Of a stretch of 64,000 bases of DNA, positions 1 through 8,080 are shown one piece after another. Numbering within the stretch: position 1 is the first letter of the stretch; the number at the start of each line of letters is the position of its first letter. Source of the stretch: JAPHTQ01 sp050288165 (GTDB lineage Bacteria; Pseudomonadota; Gammaproteobacteria; Thiohalomonadales; Thiohalomonadaceae); assembly GCA_050288165.1 (NCBI GenBank), contig JBNKDG010000004.1, positions 1 to 64,000 of the forward strand. The letters run 5' to 3'. A program made the position numbers and the translations under genes. Under the pieces are notes generated by a model, which saw only the letters and a list, made by a program, of their open reading frames with translations, did not search any database and was not told where the DNA came from.

Positions 1-521
1 ACCGTGACACACGCAAGCTCTCCGGCGGTCAGCGCCAGCGCCTGCTACTGGCCATTGCCCTGATCAACGACCCCGAAGTGGTGTTCCTCGATGAACCGAC
101 CACCGGTCTCGACCCGCAGGCGCGGCGCAACCTGTGGGAACTGGTGCGTAACATCAAGGCACGCGGCAAAACCGTGCTGCTCACTACCCACTATATGGAA
201 GAGGCCTACGAGCTGTGCGACGAGATCATCATCATGGATCGCGGCAGCATCATTGCCCAGGGCTCGCCTGACGCCTTGCTCGCCGCCCATTTCAGCGACG
301 TGGTGCTGCAACTGCCGAAAACCGATTTCACCGAGGCTGCCACGGCTTTGCCGCTGACGGTGCTCGACTGCGGCGATAGCGTCGAGGTGCTGACCAGCGC
401 GGTCAACGACACGGTGCGTAGTCTGCTCGACGCCGGGGTCTCCCTTGACCGACTGCGTATCCGAGCCCGTACCCTCGACGACCTGTTCCTGCAACTCACC
501 GGCAAGGAGATCCGCCCATGA
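1..521 (+). CDS. ABC transporter ATP-binding protein (5' truncated)
   Basis: C-terminal 172 residues of an ABC ATPase whose start lies outside the window; the reading frame is open from base 3. It shows the ABC signature LSGGQRQR (from base 18), Walker B VVFLDEP followed by the D-loop (from base 78) and the H-loop histidine in TTHYMEE (about base 184). It would hydrolyse ATP at the cytoplasmic face to drive the permease encoded next. The stop codon overlaps the permease start in an ATGA, so the two are translationally coupled. The closest family is the drug or multidrug DRA/CcmA-type ATPases paired with ABC-2 permeases; the substrate cannot be told from the sequence. Confidence 0.93.
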   Translation, partial: RDTRKLSGGQRQRLLLAIALINDPEVVFLDEPTTGLDPQARRNLWELVRNIKARGKTVLLTTHYMEEAYELCDEIIIMDRGSIIAQGSPDALLAAHFSDVVLQLPKTDFTEAATALPLTVLDCGDSVEVLTSAVNDTVRSLLDAGVSLDRLRIRARTLDDLFLQLTGKEIRP

Positions 522-1513
522 AGCTGCAACGTCTGCTGGCGGTGTTCCTCGCCCGTAACAAGGAGTTTCTGCGCGACCGCGCGGCGATGGGTTGGAACCT
601 GATCTTCCCGGTGATGATCGTCGCCGGTTTCGCCTTCGCCTTTTCCGGCGAGCCGTCGCCGATGTACAAGGTGGGGCTCTACGGCGGCAATCCCGGCGGC
701 GGTTTCTATGCCACTGATTACGTGCAGTTCATTGAAATGCCAGAGCTCAAACCGGCGATAACCAAGGTGGAGCGCCACCAGATCGACCTGCTGCTCGACA
801 GCGGCGGTAAGCGCTACTGGATCAACGACAGCTCGCCCCGTGGCTACATGCTGGAGCAGGTGCTGCACGGTACGCCGCAGGCCGACTTCGCCAAGCAGGT
901 GGTGAGCGGTCGCGAGATCCGTTACGTCGACTGGCTGATCCCGGGCCTTATCGGTATGAACATTATGTTTAGCGCCCTCTACGGCGTCGGTTACGTGATC
1001 GTCCGTTACCGCAAGAACGGCGTGCTCAAGCGGCTCAAGGCGACGCCACTGTCGGCCATCGAATTTCTGACCGCCCAGGTCTTCTCCCGCCTGTGGTTGA
1101 TCCTGGCGGTGGCGATGGTGGTCTTCTTCGGCACCAACCTGTTCGTCGATTTCGCCATGTACGGCTCCTACCTGACCCTGTTCCTGGTCTTCGCCGCCGG
1201 GGCCTTCTGCATGATCAGCATGGGTCTGGTGATCGCCGCACGCATCGCCAGCGAGGAGTTCGCCGAGGGGATGCTGAATATGATCAGCTGGCCGATGATG
1301 TTCCTCTCCGGGGTCTGGTTCTCGCTGGAGGGGACCAATCCGATGGTGCAGCAGTTTGCCAAGATATTTCCCCTGACCCATATGATCGACGCCGCCCGTG
1401 CGGTGATGTTCGACGGTGCGACCCTTGCCGGGGTGATGCCGGAGTTACTGGTACTGGCGGTGATGAGCGCAGTCTTTTTAACGATTGGGGCTCTGTTATT
1501 CCGCTGGGAATAA
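518..1513 (+). CDS. ABC-2 type transporter permease
   Basis: A 331-residue membrane protein. There is one N-terminal transmembrane segment (about residues 25-42), then a large hydrophilic, probably periplasmic part, then five to six hydrophobic helices from about residue 145 to the end. This is the layout of ABC-2/DRA-type exporter permeases. The motif LKRLKATPLS (about residues 170-180) is the conserved cytoplasmic coupling loop of the family. It overlaps the upstream ATPase gene by 4 bases and together they form an exporter of unknown substrate. No further gene follows closely, so this is the operon end. Confidence 0.9.
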   Translation: MKLQRLLAVFLARNKEFLRDRAAMGWNLIFPVMIVAGFAFAFSGEPSPMYKVGLYGGNPGGGFYATDYVQFIEMPELKPAITKVERHQIDLLLDSGGKRYWINDSSPRGYMLEQVLHGTPQADFAKQVVSGREIRYVDWLIPGLIGMNIMFSALYGVGYVIVRYRKNGVLKRLKATPLSAIEFLTAQVFSRLWLILAVAMVVFFGTNLFVDFAMYGSYLTLFLVFAAGAFCMISMGLVIAARIASEEFAEGMLNMISWPMMFLSGVWFSLEGTNPMVQQFAKIFPLTHMIDAARAVMFDGATLAGVMPELLVLAVMSAVFLTIGALLFRWE

Positions 1514-1643
1514 CCTAGCGTCTTCTGCAGTTTTAATAGCCACAACTTTTATGATAGTTTTTGCCAATCGCATCGGGCGGATTCCCGGGGCGCGGTGATG
1601 CCGTGATATGCGGCGCAGCAGGGAGGAAATGGAATAGAACGCA

Positions 1644-2519
1644 ATGCTACCGGGGGACCGTTTGCGGCGCATGCAGAGGATTTTGCGGTTTGGTATGGCC
1701 GATCCCGTATGGGGTCGTTCCGTGACGCTCCGATGTATCGTTCTCCTTCTGCTGCTTTGTTCGGCCTCTTTCTTCAGTGCGCCACTCAAGGCCCAGCCAC
1801 CCTCCATCGAAACCCTGTTACAGCGCAGCTACTTAGACGACTATCTCAGCAATGTCGTCTACGGCTATCGCATCATCACCGAGACCGAGAAATACGGCGC
1901 CCGCTACCGCGGTAACCACCTGCGTTGCAGTAATTGCCATCTCGACGCCGGGCGCAGGCCCGATGCCATCCCCCTCAATATCGCCGGCATGTATCCCAAG
2001 TGGCGCAGCAAGAACGGTCAGCGCAACGGCATCGGCCTGCGCATCCGCGAGTGCTTCGTCTACAGCCTCGACGGCATCATGCCGCCTGAGGACGCGCCTG
2101 AGGTGCTGGCTATCGCCGCCTACATCAATTACCTATCCGCTGGCCAGGTGATCGGCGAGGCGCCAGCAGGGCGCGGTATGCCGGTTCTGCCCGATACCGG
2201 CTTTGACCCCAACCCGGCCAACGGCAAGGCGGTTTATGCGGAGCGCTGTGCCTCCTGCCATGGTGAGAATGGGGAAGGGGTGTCGGTGATGCCACCGCTC
2301 TGGGGCATGCACGCCTACAACAGCGCCGCGGGTATGGCCGATGTAAATCGGGCCGCCGGATTTATCTGGGCCAATATGCCATTGGGACAGGAGCGCACGC
2401 TCAACTATCAGGAGGCCAAGGATGTCGCGGCCTATATCAATATGCAGATCCGCCCCGGCGACCCACGCAATGGCAAGCTGCTCAAGCTGTTTGAACTGGT
2501 CTCGGAGTGGATTCATTGA
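1644..2519 (+). CDS. dihaem cytochrome c, TsdA-like
   Basis: A secreted or periplasmic cytochrome with two CXXCH haem c sites (C95-H99 and C202-H206). Between them is C137 in RECF, followed by SLDG and MPPED. In TsdA thiosulfate dehydrogenase an equivalent cysteine is the distal ligand of the active-site haem, so tetrathionate or thiosulfate chemistry is plausible. M245 in ANMPLG matches the family's distal methionine of haem 2. The start is uncertain: a signal peptide begins near residue 27, so ATG 1695 or GTG 1722 are alternatives to ATG 1644. The 3' end overlaps the SulP permease gene by 13 bases. The TsdA assignment rests on motif order only; another class I dihaem cytochrome remains possible. 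Confidence 0.8.
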   Translation: MLPGDRLRRMQRILRFGMADPVWGRSVTLRCIVLLLLLCSASFFSAPLKAQPPSIETLLQRSYLDDYLSNVVYGYRIITETEKYGARYRGNHLRCSNCHLDAGRRPDAIPLNIAGMYPKWRSKNGQRNGIGLRIRECFVYSLDGIMPPEDAPEVLAIAAYINYLSAGQVIGEAPAGRGMPVLPDTGFDPNPANGKAVYAERCASCHGENGEGVSVMPPLWGMHAYNSAAGMADVNRAAGFIWANMPLGQERTLNYQEAKDVAAYINMQIRPGDPRNGKLLKLFELVSEWIH

Positions 2520-4138
2520 ACGGCGTCCGGGCGCTCTATCGCGGCCTGGCCGCAGAGAGCCTGCCGTGGCGTTATGCCGCCATGAGTCGCGAGGCGCTCG
2601 GTGTCGAACTACTCGGCGCCCTGGCCGGGGCAATGCTGGTGATCCCTCAGGGGATCACCTTTGCCTACCTGGCGGGTCTGCCGCCGGAATACGGTATCTA
2701 CACATCGGTCTTCGTCACCCTGTTTGCCAGCCTATTCGGCACCAGCTCCATGCTCGGTGGGCCGAACACTGCGGTGGCGATCCTCATCGGCGTGGCGGTG
2801 GCGCCCTATGCAGGGCGCGGTAGTCCGCTCTACATCGACTACGTGTTGCTACTCAGCTTGATGGTCGGTCTGATCCAGCTGCTGATCTGGCTGCTGCGGG
2901 GCGGCAAGTATTTCCAGTATCTCAGTCCCGCCGCGGTAACGGGTATTACCGTCGGTGTCGGGATGATCCTGATCTTCTCCTCCCTCGACGGGATGCTGGG
3001 GCTCTCCCGTTTTACCACCGCCTTCTTTTTTCAGAAGTTCTACGTGCTCGCCAACGACTGGCACCAGCTGGTGAATCCATACAGTTTGGCGATTGGCCTG
3101 GTGACGGTAACAAGCGGCCTGATCGCCCGGCGCTTTACCGCCCGCTATTCGATTCTGATCGCCATTCTTTCCGGCTATCTGGCTGGGTTGCTGCTGATGG
3201 GGATCTACAGCCAGGTCGCCACCGAGATCGAACTGCTGGGCAACGTCGCGGTACAGCTATTGCCGCTTACCTATCCAAAGCTCGATCTGGAATACCTGCT
3301 GGTCGGCGCTGCTATGCTGCCCAACGCTGTGGCGATCGCCCTGATCGGTCTGGCGCAATCGATGGTGATCGTTAAGCATCTGCGCACGACTACCGATCAG
3401 CCGATCAATATCGACAAGGAGGTTTACGCCCAGGGGATGTCGAATCTGCTGGCGCCGTTCTTCTCCAGCTTCGCCGGTTCCGGCAGTTTCAACCGCACCG
3501 CGATCAATCAGGCCATCGGTGTCAGGACGCCACTGGCCGGAATTCTCTCTGCCTTTATCGTGATGTTGCTGATGATCACTTTGGGGCCACTGCTGAGTCA
3601 CCTGCCGATGGCGGTAATCTCCGGCACACTGATGCTGGTGGGTATCGGTATGATCAAGTTGCCAGAGATCATTCGCCTGATGCCATGGAAAGGGGAACTG
3701 GCGGTGTTTGCACTGACCCTGTTCACCATTCTTTTTCTTGGTCTGCAGGCAGGACTGGCAGTGGCGTTGATCTTTTCCATCGTGATGTTTCTGGTGGCGG
3801 CATCGAAACTGAAGATAGAACTGGGGCCGATCGAAGGCGCTTTCCGTATTCGTGTCGAAGGGCATCTGTTCTATGCCTCCATCGATCAACTGAGTGAACC
3901 TTTGAAAGCACACCGTGAGGAAAATGTGGTGCTGGATCTGAGCATGGTCAGTTACCTCGACCTTTCCGCTACAGAGGCGATCGTGCGTGAGCTGCGCCAC
4001 CGCAATACGGTAAAGACCAGCCTGCGTATCGTACTTAAATCGAAAAAGCTGCTGGAGCATCTGGAGCCGGCATTACAGGATATGCCGGTGGTCTTTATTC
4101 ATGATCGGCGCGGCCAGGGCGATGAGCGGCGCAACTAA
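2507..4138 (+). CDS. SulP family anion permease with STAS domain
   Basis: A 543-residue inner-membrane carrier. An N-terminal SulP membrane domain (10-14 hydrophobic helices, residues about 30-420) has the conserved early segment IPQGITFAYLAGLPPEYG. A C-terminal cytoplasmic STAS domain follows (about 430-540; VVLDLSMVSYLDLSATEA is its core). SulP proteins move sulfate, bicarbonate or related anions. The 13-base overlap with the TsdA-like cytochrome gene suggests coupled translation and a job in sulfur-anion handling, but bicarbonate transport cannot be excluded. The start at 2507 uses an ATG inside the cytochrome gene. Length is normal for the family. Confidence 0.9.
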   Translation: MDSLNGVRALYRGLAAESLPWRYAAMSREALGVELLGALAGAMLVIPQGITFAYLAGLPPEYGIYTSVFVTLFASLFGTSSMLGGPNTAVAILIGVAVAPYAGRGSPLYIDYVLLLSLMVGLIQLLIWLLRGGKYFQYLSPAAVTGITVGVGMILIFSSLDGMLGLSRFTTAFFFQKFYVLANDWHQLVNPYSLAIGLVTVTSGLIARRFTARYSILIAILSGYLAGLLLMGIYSQVATEIELLGNVAVQLLPLTYPKLDLEYLLVGAAMLPNAVAIALIGLAQSMVIVKHLRTTTDQPINIDKEVYAQGMSNLLAPFFSSFAGSGSFNRTAINQAIGVRTPLAGILSAFIVMLLMITLGPLLSHLPMAVISGTLMLVGIGMIKLPEIIRLMPWKGELAVFALTLFTILFLGLQAGLAVALIFSIVMFLVAASKLKIELGPIEGAFRIRVEGHLFYASIDQLSEPLKAHREENVVLDLSMVSYLDLSATEAIVRELRHRNTVKTSLRIVLKSKKLLEHLEPALQDMPVVFIHDRRGQGDERRN

Positions 4139-4214
4139 ATCCAGGGGATAATTACGCTGCATGCCATCAACGCATGGCGTATGCTGATGCTCCACACTCA
4201 TGAGGCATGGCGAA

Positions 4215-4604
4215 ATGGAAGGTATCAGCGATATCAGGATCAGCGGGATAGACCAGGCGCGTCCACCGTTGATTCGTAAGGAGCCCTATATCAATCTTTA
4301 CTTCAGGTTGAATCACAAGGCACCCGCCAGGTGGTGCGAGGATTTTAACGGCTTGTTGGCGCGTAGCAGTTATCCGGTCAAAATCGATCCGTCCGAGGGA
4401 CTTTTCGTCGAAACCTGGGTGCGCGAGCCGGAGGAGATCGTGACGCTATTGTCGACACTCAAAAAGGCCGTCAGCAAGGCCAGCGGCATCTACATCGCCA
4501 GGGTCGAGGCCGCGGCATTGGCAGCACAAGGCGTCACGCCAGAGAGTGAAGGTGAACAGGGGCGGCTGAACCGGATCATCGCAGGGCTGGATTTTAGTGA
4601 TTGA
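4215..4604 (+). CDS. conserved hypothetical protein
   Basis: A soluble protein of about 129 residues (134 if the ATG at 4200 is used; 4215 has a GAGG about 8 bases upstream). There is no signal peptide or membrane segment. The centre contains EPYINLYFRLNHKAP and a W-C-E-D-F segment, and the C-terminal half is alanine-rich and helical. No family is recognised. It stands alone between the SulP gene and a DUF2628 gene, all on the same strand with 60-90 base gaps. Codon use looks like its neighbours, so it is probably a real gene of unknown function. Confidence 0.7.
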   Translation: MEGISDIRISGIDQARPPLIRKEPYINLYFRLNHKAPARWCEDFNGLLARSSYPVKIDPSEGLFVETWVREPEEIVTLLSTLKKAVSKASGIYIARVEAAALAAQGVTPESEGEQGRLNRIIAGLDFSD

Positions 4605-4697
4605 AAACAACGCGGTGATTTGCAGCAAGAGATAGTGATCAGGCGAGTATGAGCTCGTAGCAATATGTCAGCGATGAGTGACCAAGGGAGCGGTAAC

Positions 4698-5582
4698 ATG
4701 GAATATGAACTGGAACTGGAACTGGAACCTCAGCATGAAGAGGAACGTCCCCCCGAGATCAGTGAGCAACACTATTTTCAGGGGATCACTGTCGGTCACC
4801 GCAATACCGAATACTATTTACGCCATTTCGATCGCTTCAATAACAACGGCCCCGGTATCACCTGGCACTGGCCCGCTTTCTTTTTCACCTTCCTCTGGTT
4901 TCTGTACCGCAAAATGTGGGGCTGGGCACTGCTCTATTTCCTGTTGCCACTTCCGTTTGGCGTGGTGATGCGGGCACTGCTCGTCGATTCCGAAAAAGCG
5001 CAGATGATCGGTGGCGGGATCTATCTGCTGATTGCTTTTCTGATCTTTCCGCTGTTTGCTAATACGCTCTACTACGGCCACATCAACAAGCGGATTGCGA
5101 AGGTAAAACGTGTTGTCGCGGAAAAGGAGCTACGGGCGCAGATGCTTCGCGCCGATGGTGGCACTAGTGGTGCTATCGTGGTGACGCTGTGTTTACTGGT
5201 CCTTGGGGGTACCGCTTTCGTTCTGAAATCGTACGCCCTGCCCGAATATTACGCCTATAAATCCCGCGCCATGGTTGAACAGGTAATTGCTACTGCCGTC
5301 AGTTATCAGCGTCAGGTTGAGTCCTATGCCGAGCGTTGGCAGCGGTGGCCTCGAAGTCTCAATGAGCTGGGCAAGTTGCCGCGCAATGAGAATCTATTCA
5401 TCGATCGCGTACTGCTCAAGAACGGTACGCTCTATTTTCGTTTTACTTCAGAGCCACCGCTTATGGGCAAGTCATTGATGCTGATCCCCGAGGTGACCGA
5501 AGGCGGATATGTGATGTGGACATGTCGTGGTCTGGATATCGCCAATCGCTATCTTCCCCAAGGCTGTCATTCGGGTAGTTAA
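4698..5582 (+). CDS. DUF2628 membrane protein with pilin-like C-terminal part
   Basis: A 294-residue protein; ATG 4698 is chosen because AAGGGAG sits 7 bases upstream. A Glu-rich N-terminus (encoded by a GAACTG repeat) leads into a DUF2628 domain (about residues 35-140; tyrosine-rich start, then HWPAFFFTFLWFLYRKMWGW and two or three membrane segments). A further hydrophobic segment (about 160-180) is followed by an AYKSRAMVEQVIATA helix and a short globular tail. That tail resembles the region after the membrane anchor of type IV pilin-like proteins. Function is unknown. The pilin resemblance is by eye and could be superficial. Confidence 0.75.
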   Translation: MEYELELELEPQHEEERPPEISEQHYFQGITVGHRNTEYYLRHFDRFNNNGPGITWHWPAFFFTFLWFLYRKMWGWALLYFLLPLPFGVVMRALLVDSEKAQMIGGGIYLLIAFLIFPLFANTLYYGHINKRIAKVKRVVAEKELRAQMLRADGGTSGAIVVTLCLLVLGGTAFVLKSYALPEYYAYKSRAMVEQVIATAVSYQRQVESYAERWQRWPRSLNELGKLPRNENLFIDRVLLKNGTLYFRFTSEPPLMGKSLMLIPEVTEGGYVMWTCRGLDIANRYLPQGCHSGS

Positions 5583-5663
5583 GGCGCTATGTATTGGCAA
5601 TTGGCGGCAACAAGTCTAAATTGTTAAAGTGTGACGGTATTAACACTTTGGTGAGGTTGGGCG

Positions 5664-6020
5664 ATGAGATTAGCCTTGACGCTATTTCTACTGCTGCCAC
5701 TGGTCGCTGTTGCCAGTGAGGCGGATGTAGTCAACGTAGCTATCGAGGCCCGTGGCGCACGTTTGTATAAACTGGATGTCACTGTCGCGCACAAGGACGA
5801 GGGTTGGGATCACTACGTCGATATGTGGGAGATTGTCGCACCGGACGGTGCGGTGCTGGGAAAACGCACTATCTTTAATCCGCATGAGGGGGAGGCTTCG
5901 TTTACCTCCAGTCTGGTCGGGATCAAGATCCCGACAGGTATTAAAGAGGTGACGATTCGGGCACATGATCTGATACATGAGTACAAAGGCAAGACAATGA
6001 CCGTCGCTGTTCCGCCATAA
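5664..6020 (+). CDS. secreted conserved hypothetical protein
   Basis: A 118-residue protein with a clear signal peptide (about residues 1-17, cleavage near VAVAS-EAD). The rest is a compact beta-rich domain with HKDEGWDHYVDMWEI and PDGAVLGKR segments. This looks like a small periplasmic beta-sandwich family common in Proteobacteria and without assigned function. A GAGG precedes the ATG by about 9 bases. The upstream gap (5583-5663) holds an inverted AAAGTGT/ACACTTT pair at 5626-5649 that could be an operator or part of the leader. The SPOR-like gene follows 25 bases downstream. Confidence 0.75.
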   Translation: MRLALTLFLLLPLVAVASEADVVNVAIEARGARLYKLDVTVAHKDEGWDHYVDMWEIVAPDGAVLGKRTIFNPHEGEASFTSSLVGIKIPTGIKEVTIRAHDLIHEYKGKTMTVAVPP

Positions 6021-6045
6021 AGGTGCGATGGGGTAAGGAGTGGTA

Positions 6046-7065
6046 ATGAGCGAGCAAGAACAGCCAGATCTTCTGGATGATGAACTGGATCTGAAAGAGG
6101 TCGGTGCAGAGCTGGATGAGTTGCTGACGGAAATCGGCGGCGATGATGAGCCTTTGATGGATGACGTTCATGCTGACGATGATCTGGACGATGGTTTTGA
6201 GGAACTGGTGTCGCTACCCGAACTGGACGATGAACTGGATCTTGCTGCGGATGATGAACCATTAGCGGATGAACCGACCGCTGAAGTTGTAGCCGAAACC
6301 CCCGCCACAGCGGAACCAGCCGCCGAGCTGATGGAGACTGAAATGAGCAGCGATCCACTTGCTGAGGTAGCGGCCATTGCGGCCGAGCGTAACGCCGAAG
6401 TAGAGAAGCGTCAGTCTGTTCTGGAGGGCAGGACGGCGCAGCTGGCACTGGCCGGTGTGGCGGTTGTGGGGATGTTTGTCGCGCTATTCGCCACCTGGCA
6501 GGCAGTTACCGCCTCGTCGAAGCTGGACGAAATGAGTGGGCAAATCGCCCAGTTGCAAAAGCGTCAACCCACTTCCATTCAGGCATCGGATACCGGGGAT
6601 GGTGCAGCGCTACGTGGTGAGCTGGACAAGTTGGGCGCACAGATGACGGAAATGGCGGCGACGCTGGACGGCTCATTGGTCGAACTGCGCGACAGGAACG
6701 ATGCGGCGTTGGCGTCTCTCAGCGCGCGTCTGGACAAGCTGGAGAAAACGGCGGCGACTGTTCCACCGCCTGCACCGAAAGAACCGTTAGCCGAAAAAGC
6801 GCCGGCAACGGAGACGACAAAACCCGCCAGTGGCGCCTGGTCAGTTAACCTGATCTCCCTGAGTAATGAGCAGATGGCCGACGATGAACTGGCGCGTCTG
6901 CGTAACCTGGGGATTCGCGCGGAAAAGCAGCGGGTCGAGCAGGACGGCAGGGTCTGGTTCCGTCTGCGGGTACCCGGTTTCACCAGTCATGACGGGGCCA
7001 AGGCCTATATCGAAACGGTAGAAGGAAAAGCCGGAGTGGATAACGCCTGGGTCGGTAAAGATTAA
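6046..7065 (+). CDS. acidic membrane protein with SPOR-like C-terminal domain
   Basis: A 339-residue protein; ATG 6046 is preferred over the GTG six bases upstream because TAAGGAG lies 5 bases before it. The first 120 residues are extremely rich in Asp and Glu (DDELDL-type repeats). A single transmembrane helix follows (about 130-153), then a coiled coil (about 155-225), a Pro/Ala-rich linker and a C-terminal domain (about 265-339) starting WSVNLISLSN, typical of SPOR-type peptidoglycan-binding folds. The topology implies an acidic cytoplasmic tail and a periplasmic SPOR domain, as in cell-division or envelope proteins. The exact role is unknown. Confidence 0.75.
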   Translation: MSEQEQPDLLDDELDLKEVGAELDELLTEIGGDDEPLMDDVHADDDLDDGFEELVSLPELDDELDLAADDEPLADEPTAEVVAETPATAEPAAELMETEMSSDPLAEVAAIAAERNAEVEKRQSVLEGRTAQLALAGVAVVGMFVALFATWQAVTASSKLDEMSGQIAQLQKRQPTSIQASDTGDGAALRGELDKLGAQMTEMAATLDGSLVELRDRNDAALASLSARLDKLEKTAATVPPPAPKEPLAEKAPATETTKPASGAWSVNLISLSNEQMADDELARLRNLGIRAEKQRVEQDGRVWFRLRVPGFTSHDGAKAYIETVEGKAGVDNAWVGKD

Positions 7066-7083
7066 AAGCTATCTCGCACTGGG

Positions 7084-7467
7084 TTAATCCCAGTTAATCG
7101 TGCAGTCCAGATGTCGCCATACCCGGTGCATGCCGTTCAGGCCTTCGTCGAGCATGATCTCCAGTGGAATCCCCTTTAATATCCGATTACGGTTTTTCAG
7201 CCAGAAACCCGGCATGTTGTAGTTGAGGGCAAAAACCAGGTGCAATGCTTCCTGGATGCCCAGTACATGACGTGCGTGTTCCAGCAGGTCGTCATCGTCG
7301 GGGAAGGGTTCGCCGTTTCTGTAGCGGCTGAGGTGGCGGGGTTTGAGTTTGTCCGGTGAGCCAAGCAACTTGAGTTGCTCCTCTGGCGCCAGGTGCCACT
7401 CTTCGAGAATCTCCATGGTGAGTAGCGCCAGACGGGCGCGCTCCGTCTCATTGAGTGTGGTGGTCAC
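7084..7467 (-). CDS. MbcA/ParS/Xre antitoxin-like regulator, orphan
   Basis: A protein of about 127 residues read from GTG 7467, which has AAAGG 8 bases upstream; longer versions would run into the divergent thioredoxin-like gene. The N-terminal half is an Xre-like helix-turn-helix region (QLKLLGSPDKLKPRHLSRY). The C-terminal half has the W-x-K-N-R-N-x-x-L-K-G-x-P-L-E pattern of the MbcA/ParS toxin-binding (DUF2384) domain. In toxin-antitoxin systems this domain holds a RES-type toxin. No toxin gene is adjacent, so it is probably a stand-alone regulator or a remnant. It ends 18 bases from the end of the convergent SPOR-like gene. Confidence 0.7.
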   Translation of the reverse strand: MTTTLNETERARLALLTMEILEEWHLAPEEQLKLLGSPDKLKPRHLSRYRNGEPFPDDDDLLEHARHVLGIQEALHLVFALNYNMPGFWLKNRNRILKGIPLEIMLDEGLNGMHRVWRHLDCTINWD

Positions 7468-7542
7468 GGCGATAACCTTTGTGCAATTTACCTTTCGTTC
7501 CTTCGGATATGGGGACGGAAAGCAGTGATTAAAGGCGGCACG

Positions 7543-7872
7543 ATGCAGGAATTGAACGACGAAAAAGAGTACGACGACTTTTTGCGGGGGCATCTTGCTG
7601 CGGCGATCTGGTTCTCCGCACCAGAGTGTAATGTTTGCCACGTGCTGCTACCGAAGGTGGCCGAGATGCTGCAACAGGAGTTCCCTCAGGTGGCACTGGC
7701 ACGGGTCGATTGCGCCGCTGCGACCGGGCTGGCGGCGGTAAATGGCGTGCTGAGCATACCGACGCTGTTGCTCTGCTTCGACGGTCATGAGGCGCAGCGC
7801 TTTGTGCGCAACTTCGGTATTGGCCAGGTGCGTGAAGCCCTTTCGCGGCCCTATCGTCTGATGTTTGAATAA
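7543..7872 (+). CDS. thioredoxin-like protein
   Basis: A cytoplasmic thioredoxin-fold protein of about 109 residues (115 from the GTG at 7525; ATG 7543 has AAAGG 8 bases upstream). The redox motif is C29-N-V-C32 in APECNVCHV, and the cis-proline loop is SIPTLLL, both in the expected places. The CNVC dipeptide is not the usual CGPC, so its potential and partners probably differ from thioredoxin 1. It is divergent from the antitoxin-like gene and followed by the structured RNA region. Confidence 0.82.
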   Translation: MQELNDEKEYDDFLRGHLAAAIWFSAPECNVCHVLLPKVAEMLQQEFPQVALARVDCAAATGLAAVNGVLSIPTLLLCFDGHEAQRFVRNFGIGQVREALSRPYRLMFE

Positions 7873-7877
7873 AGCGC

Positions 7878-7907
7878 TTGACAGCAAACCGCCGTCGGCG
7901 AAATGAT
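7878..7907 (+). promoter_or_regulatory. candidate sigma-70 promoter for the structured RNA
   Basis: TTGACA at 7878-7883, immediately after the thioredoxin-like stop codon, followed 18 bases later by AATGAT (7902-7907). The -35 box is a perfect consensus match; the -10 box is weak (4 of 6). Transcription would start near 7914, exactly where the folded RNA candidate begins. Confidence 0.5.
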
Positions 7908-7912
7908 AGCCC

Positions 7913-8080
7913 CATGATGATCTCAACTTGCACACCAGTGAATATGCTCAAGCGTGTCGCGTTCTGGCGACATGTTGTCGGTGTGCGTGCCACCGGAGAT
8001 CATCGAAAAGCCTGATTTTTTAGCTTAAAACGAGTTCACCAGAAGAGGCCGCAGACCGAATAAGTCTGCGGCCTTTTTGT
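7913..8080 (+). ncRNA. candidate structured small RNA or attenuator leader
   Basis: The 236-base gap between two plus-strand genes folds into nested perfect helices. GATGATCTC (7916-7924) pairs with GAGATCATC (7996-8004). Inside it, GCACACC (7930-7936) pairs with GGTGTGC (7980-7986). Inside that lies an apical hairpin of about 10 pairs including wobbles (7951-7960 with 7967-7976, core TGTCGC/GCGACA). An AU-rich single strand and an intrinsic terminator (8045-8085) follow. This is either a free sRNA of about 165 nt or a terminator-type riboswitch or attenuator leader for the EamA transporter at 8109. No known RNA family was recognised. A 33-codon reading frame (7914-8015) runs through the structure but lacks a Shine-Dalgarno sequence. 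Confidence 0.55.

Noticed and set aside
206..1381. Long minus-strand open frame opposite the ABC transporter genes
   Set aside because: It lies opposite two clear ABC genes, is His/Gln-rich low-complexity as expected of a GC-rich shadow frame, and has no motif.
4707..4724. GAACTG tandem repeat
   Set aside because: Three in-frame copies only, inside a coding region, giving a Glu-Leu run; not evidence of a functional repeat.
7914..8015. 33-codon open frame running through the structured RNA
   Set aside because: No Shine-Dalgarno, composition not protein-like, and the base-paired symmetry of the region explains it better; kept only as a possible leader peptide.
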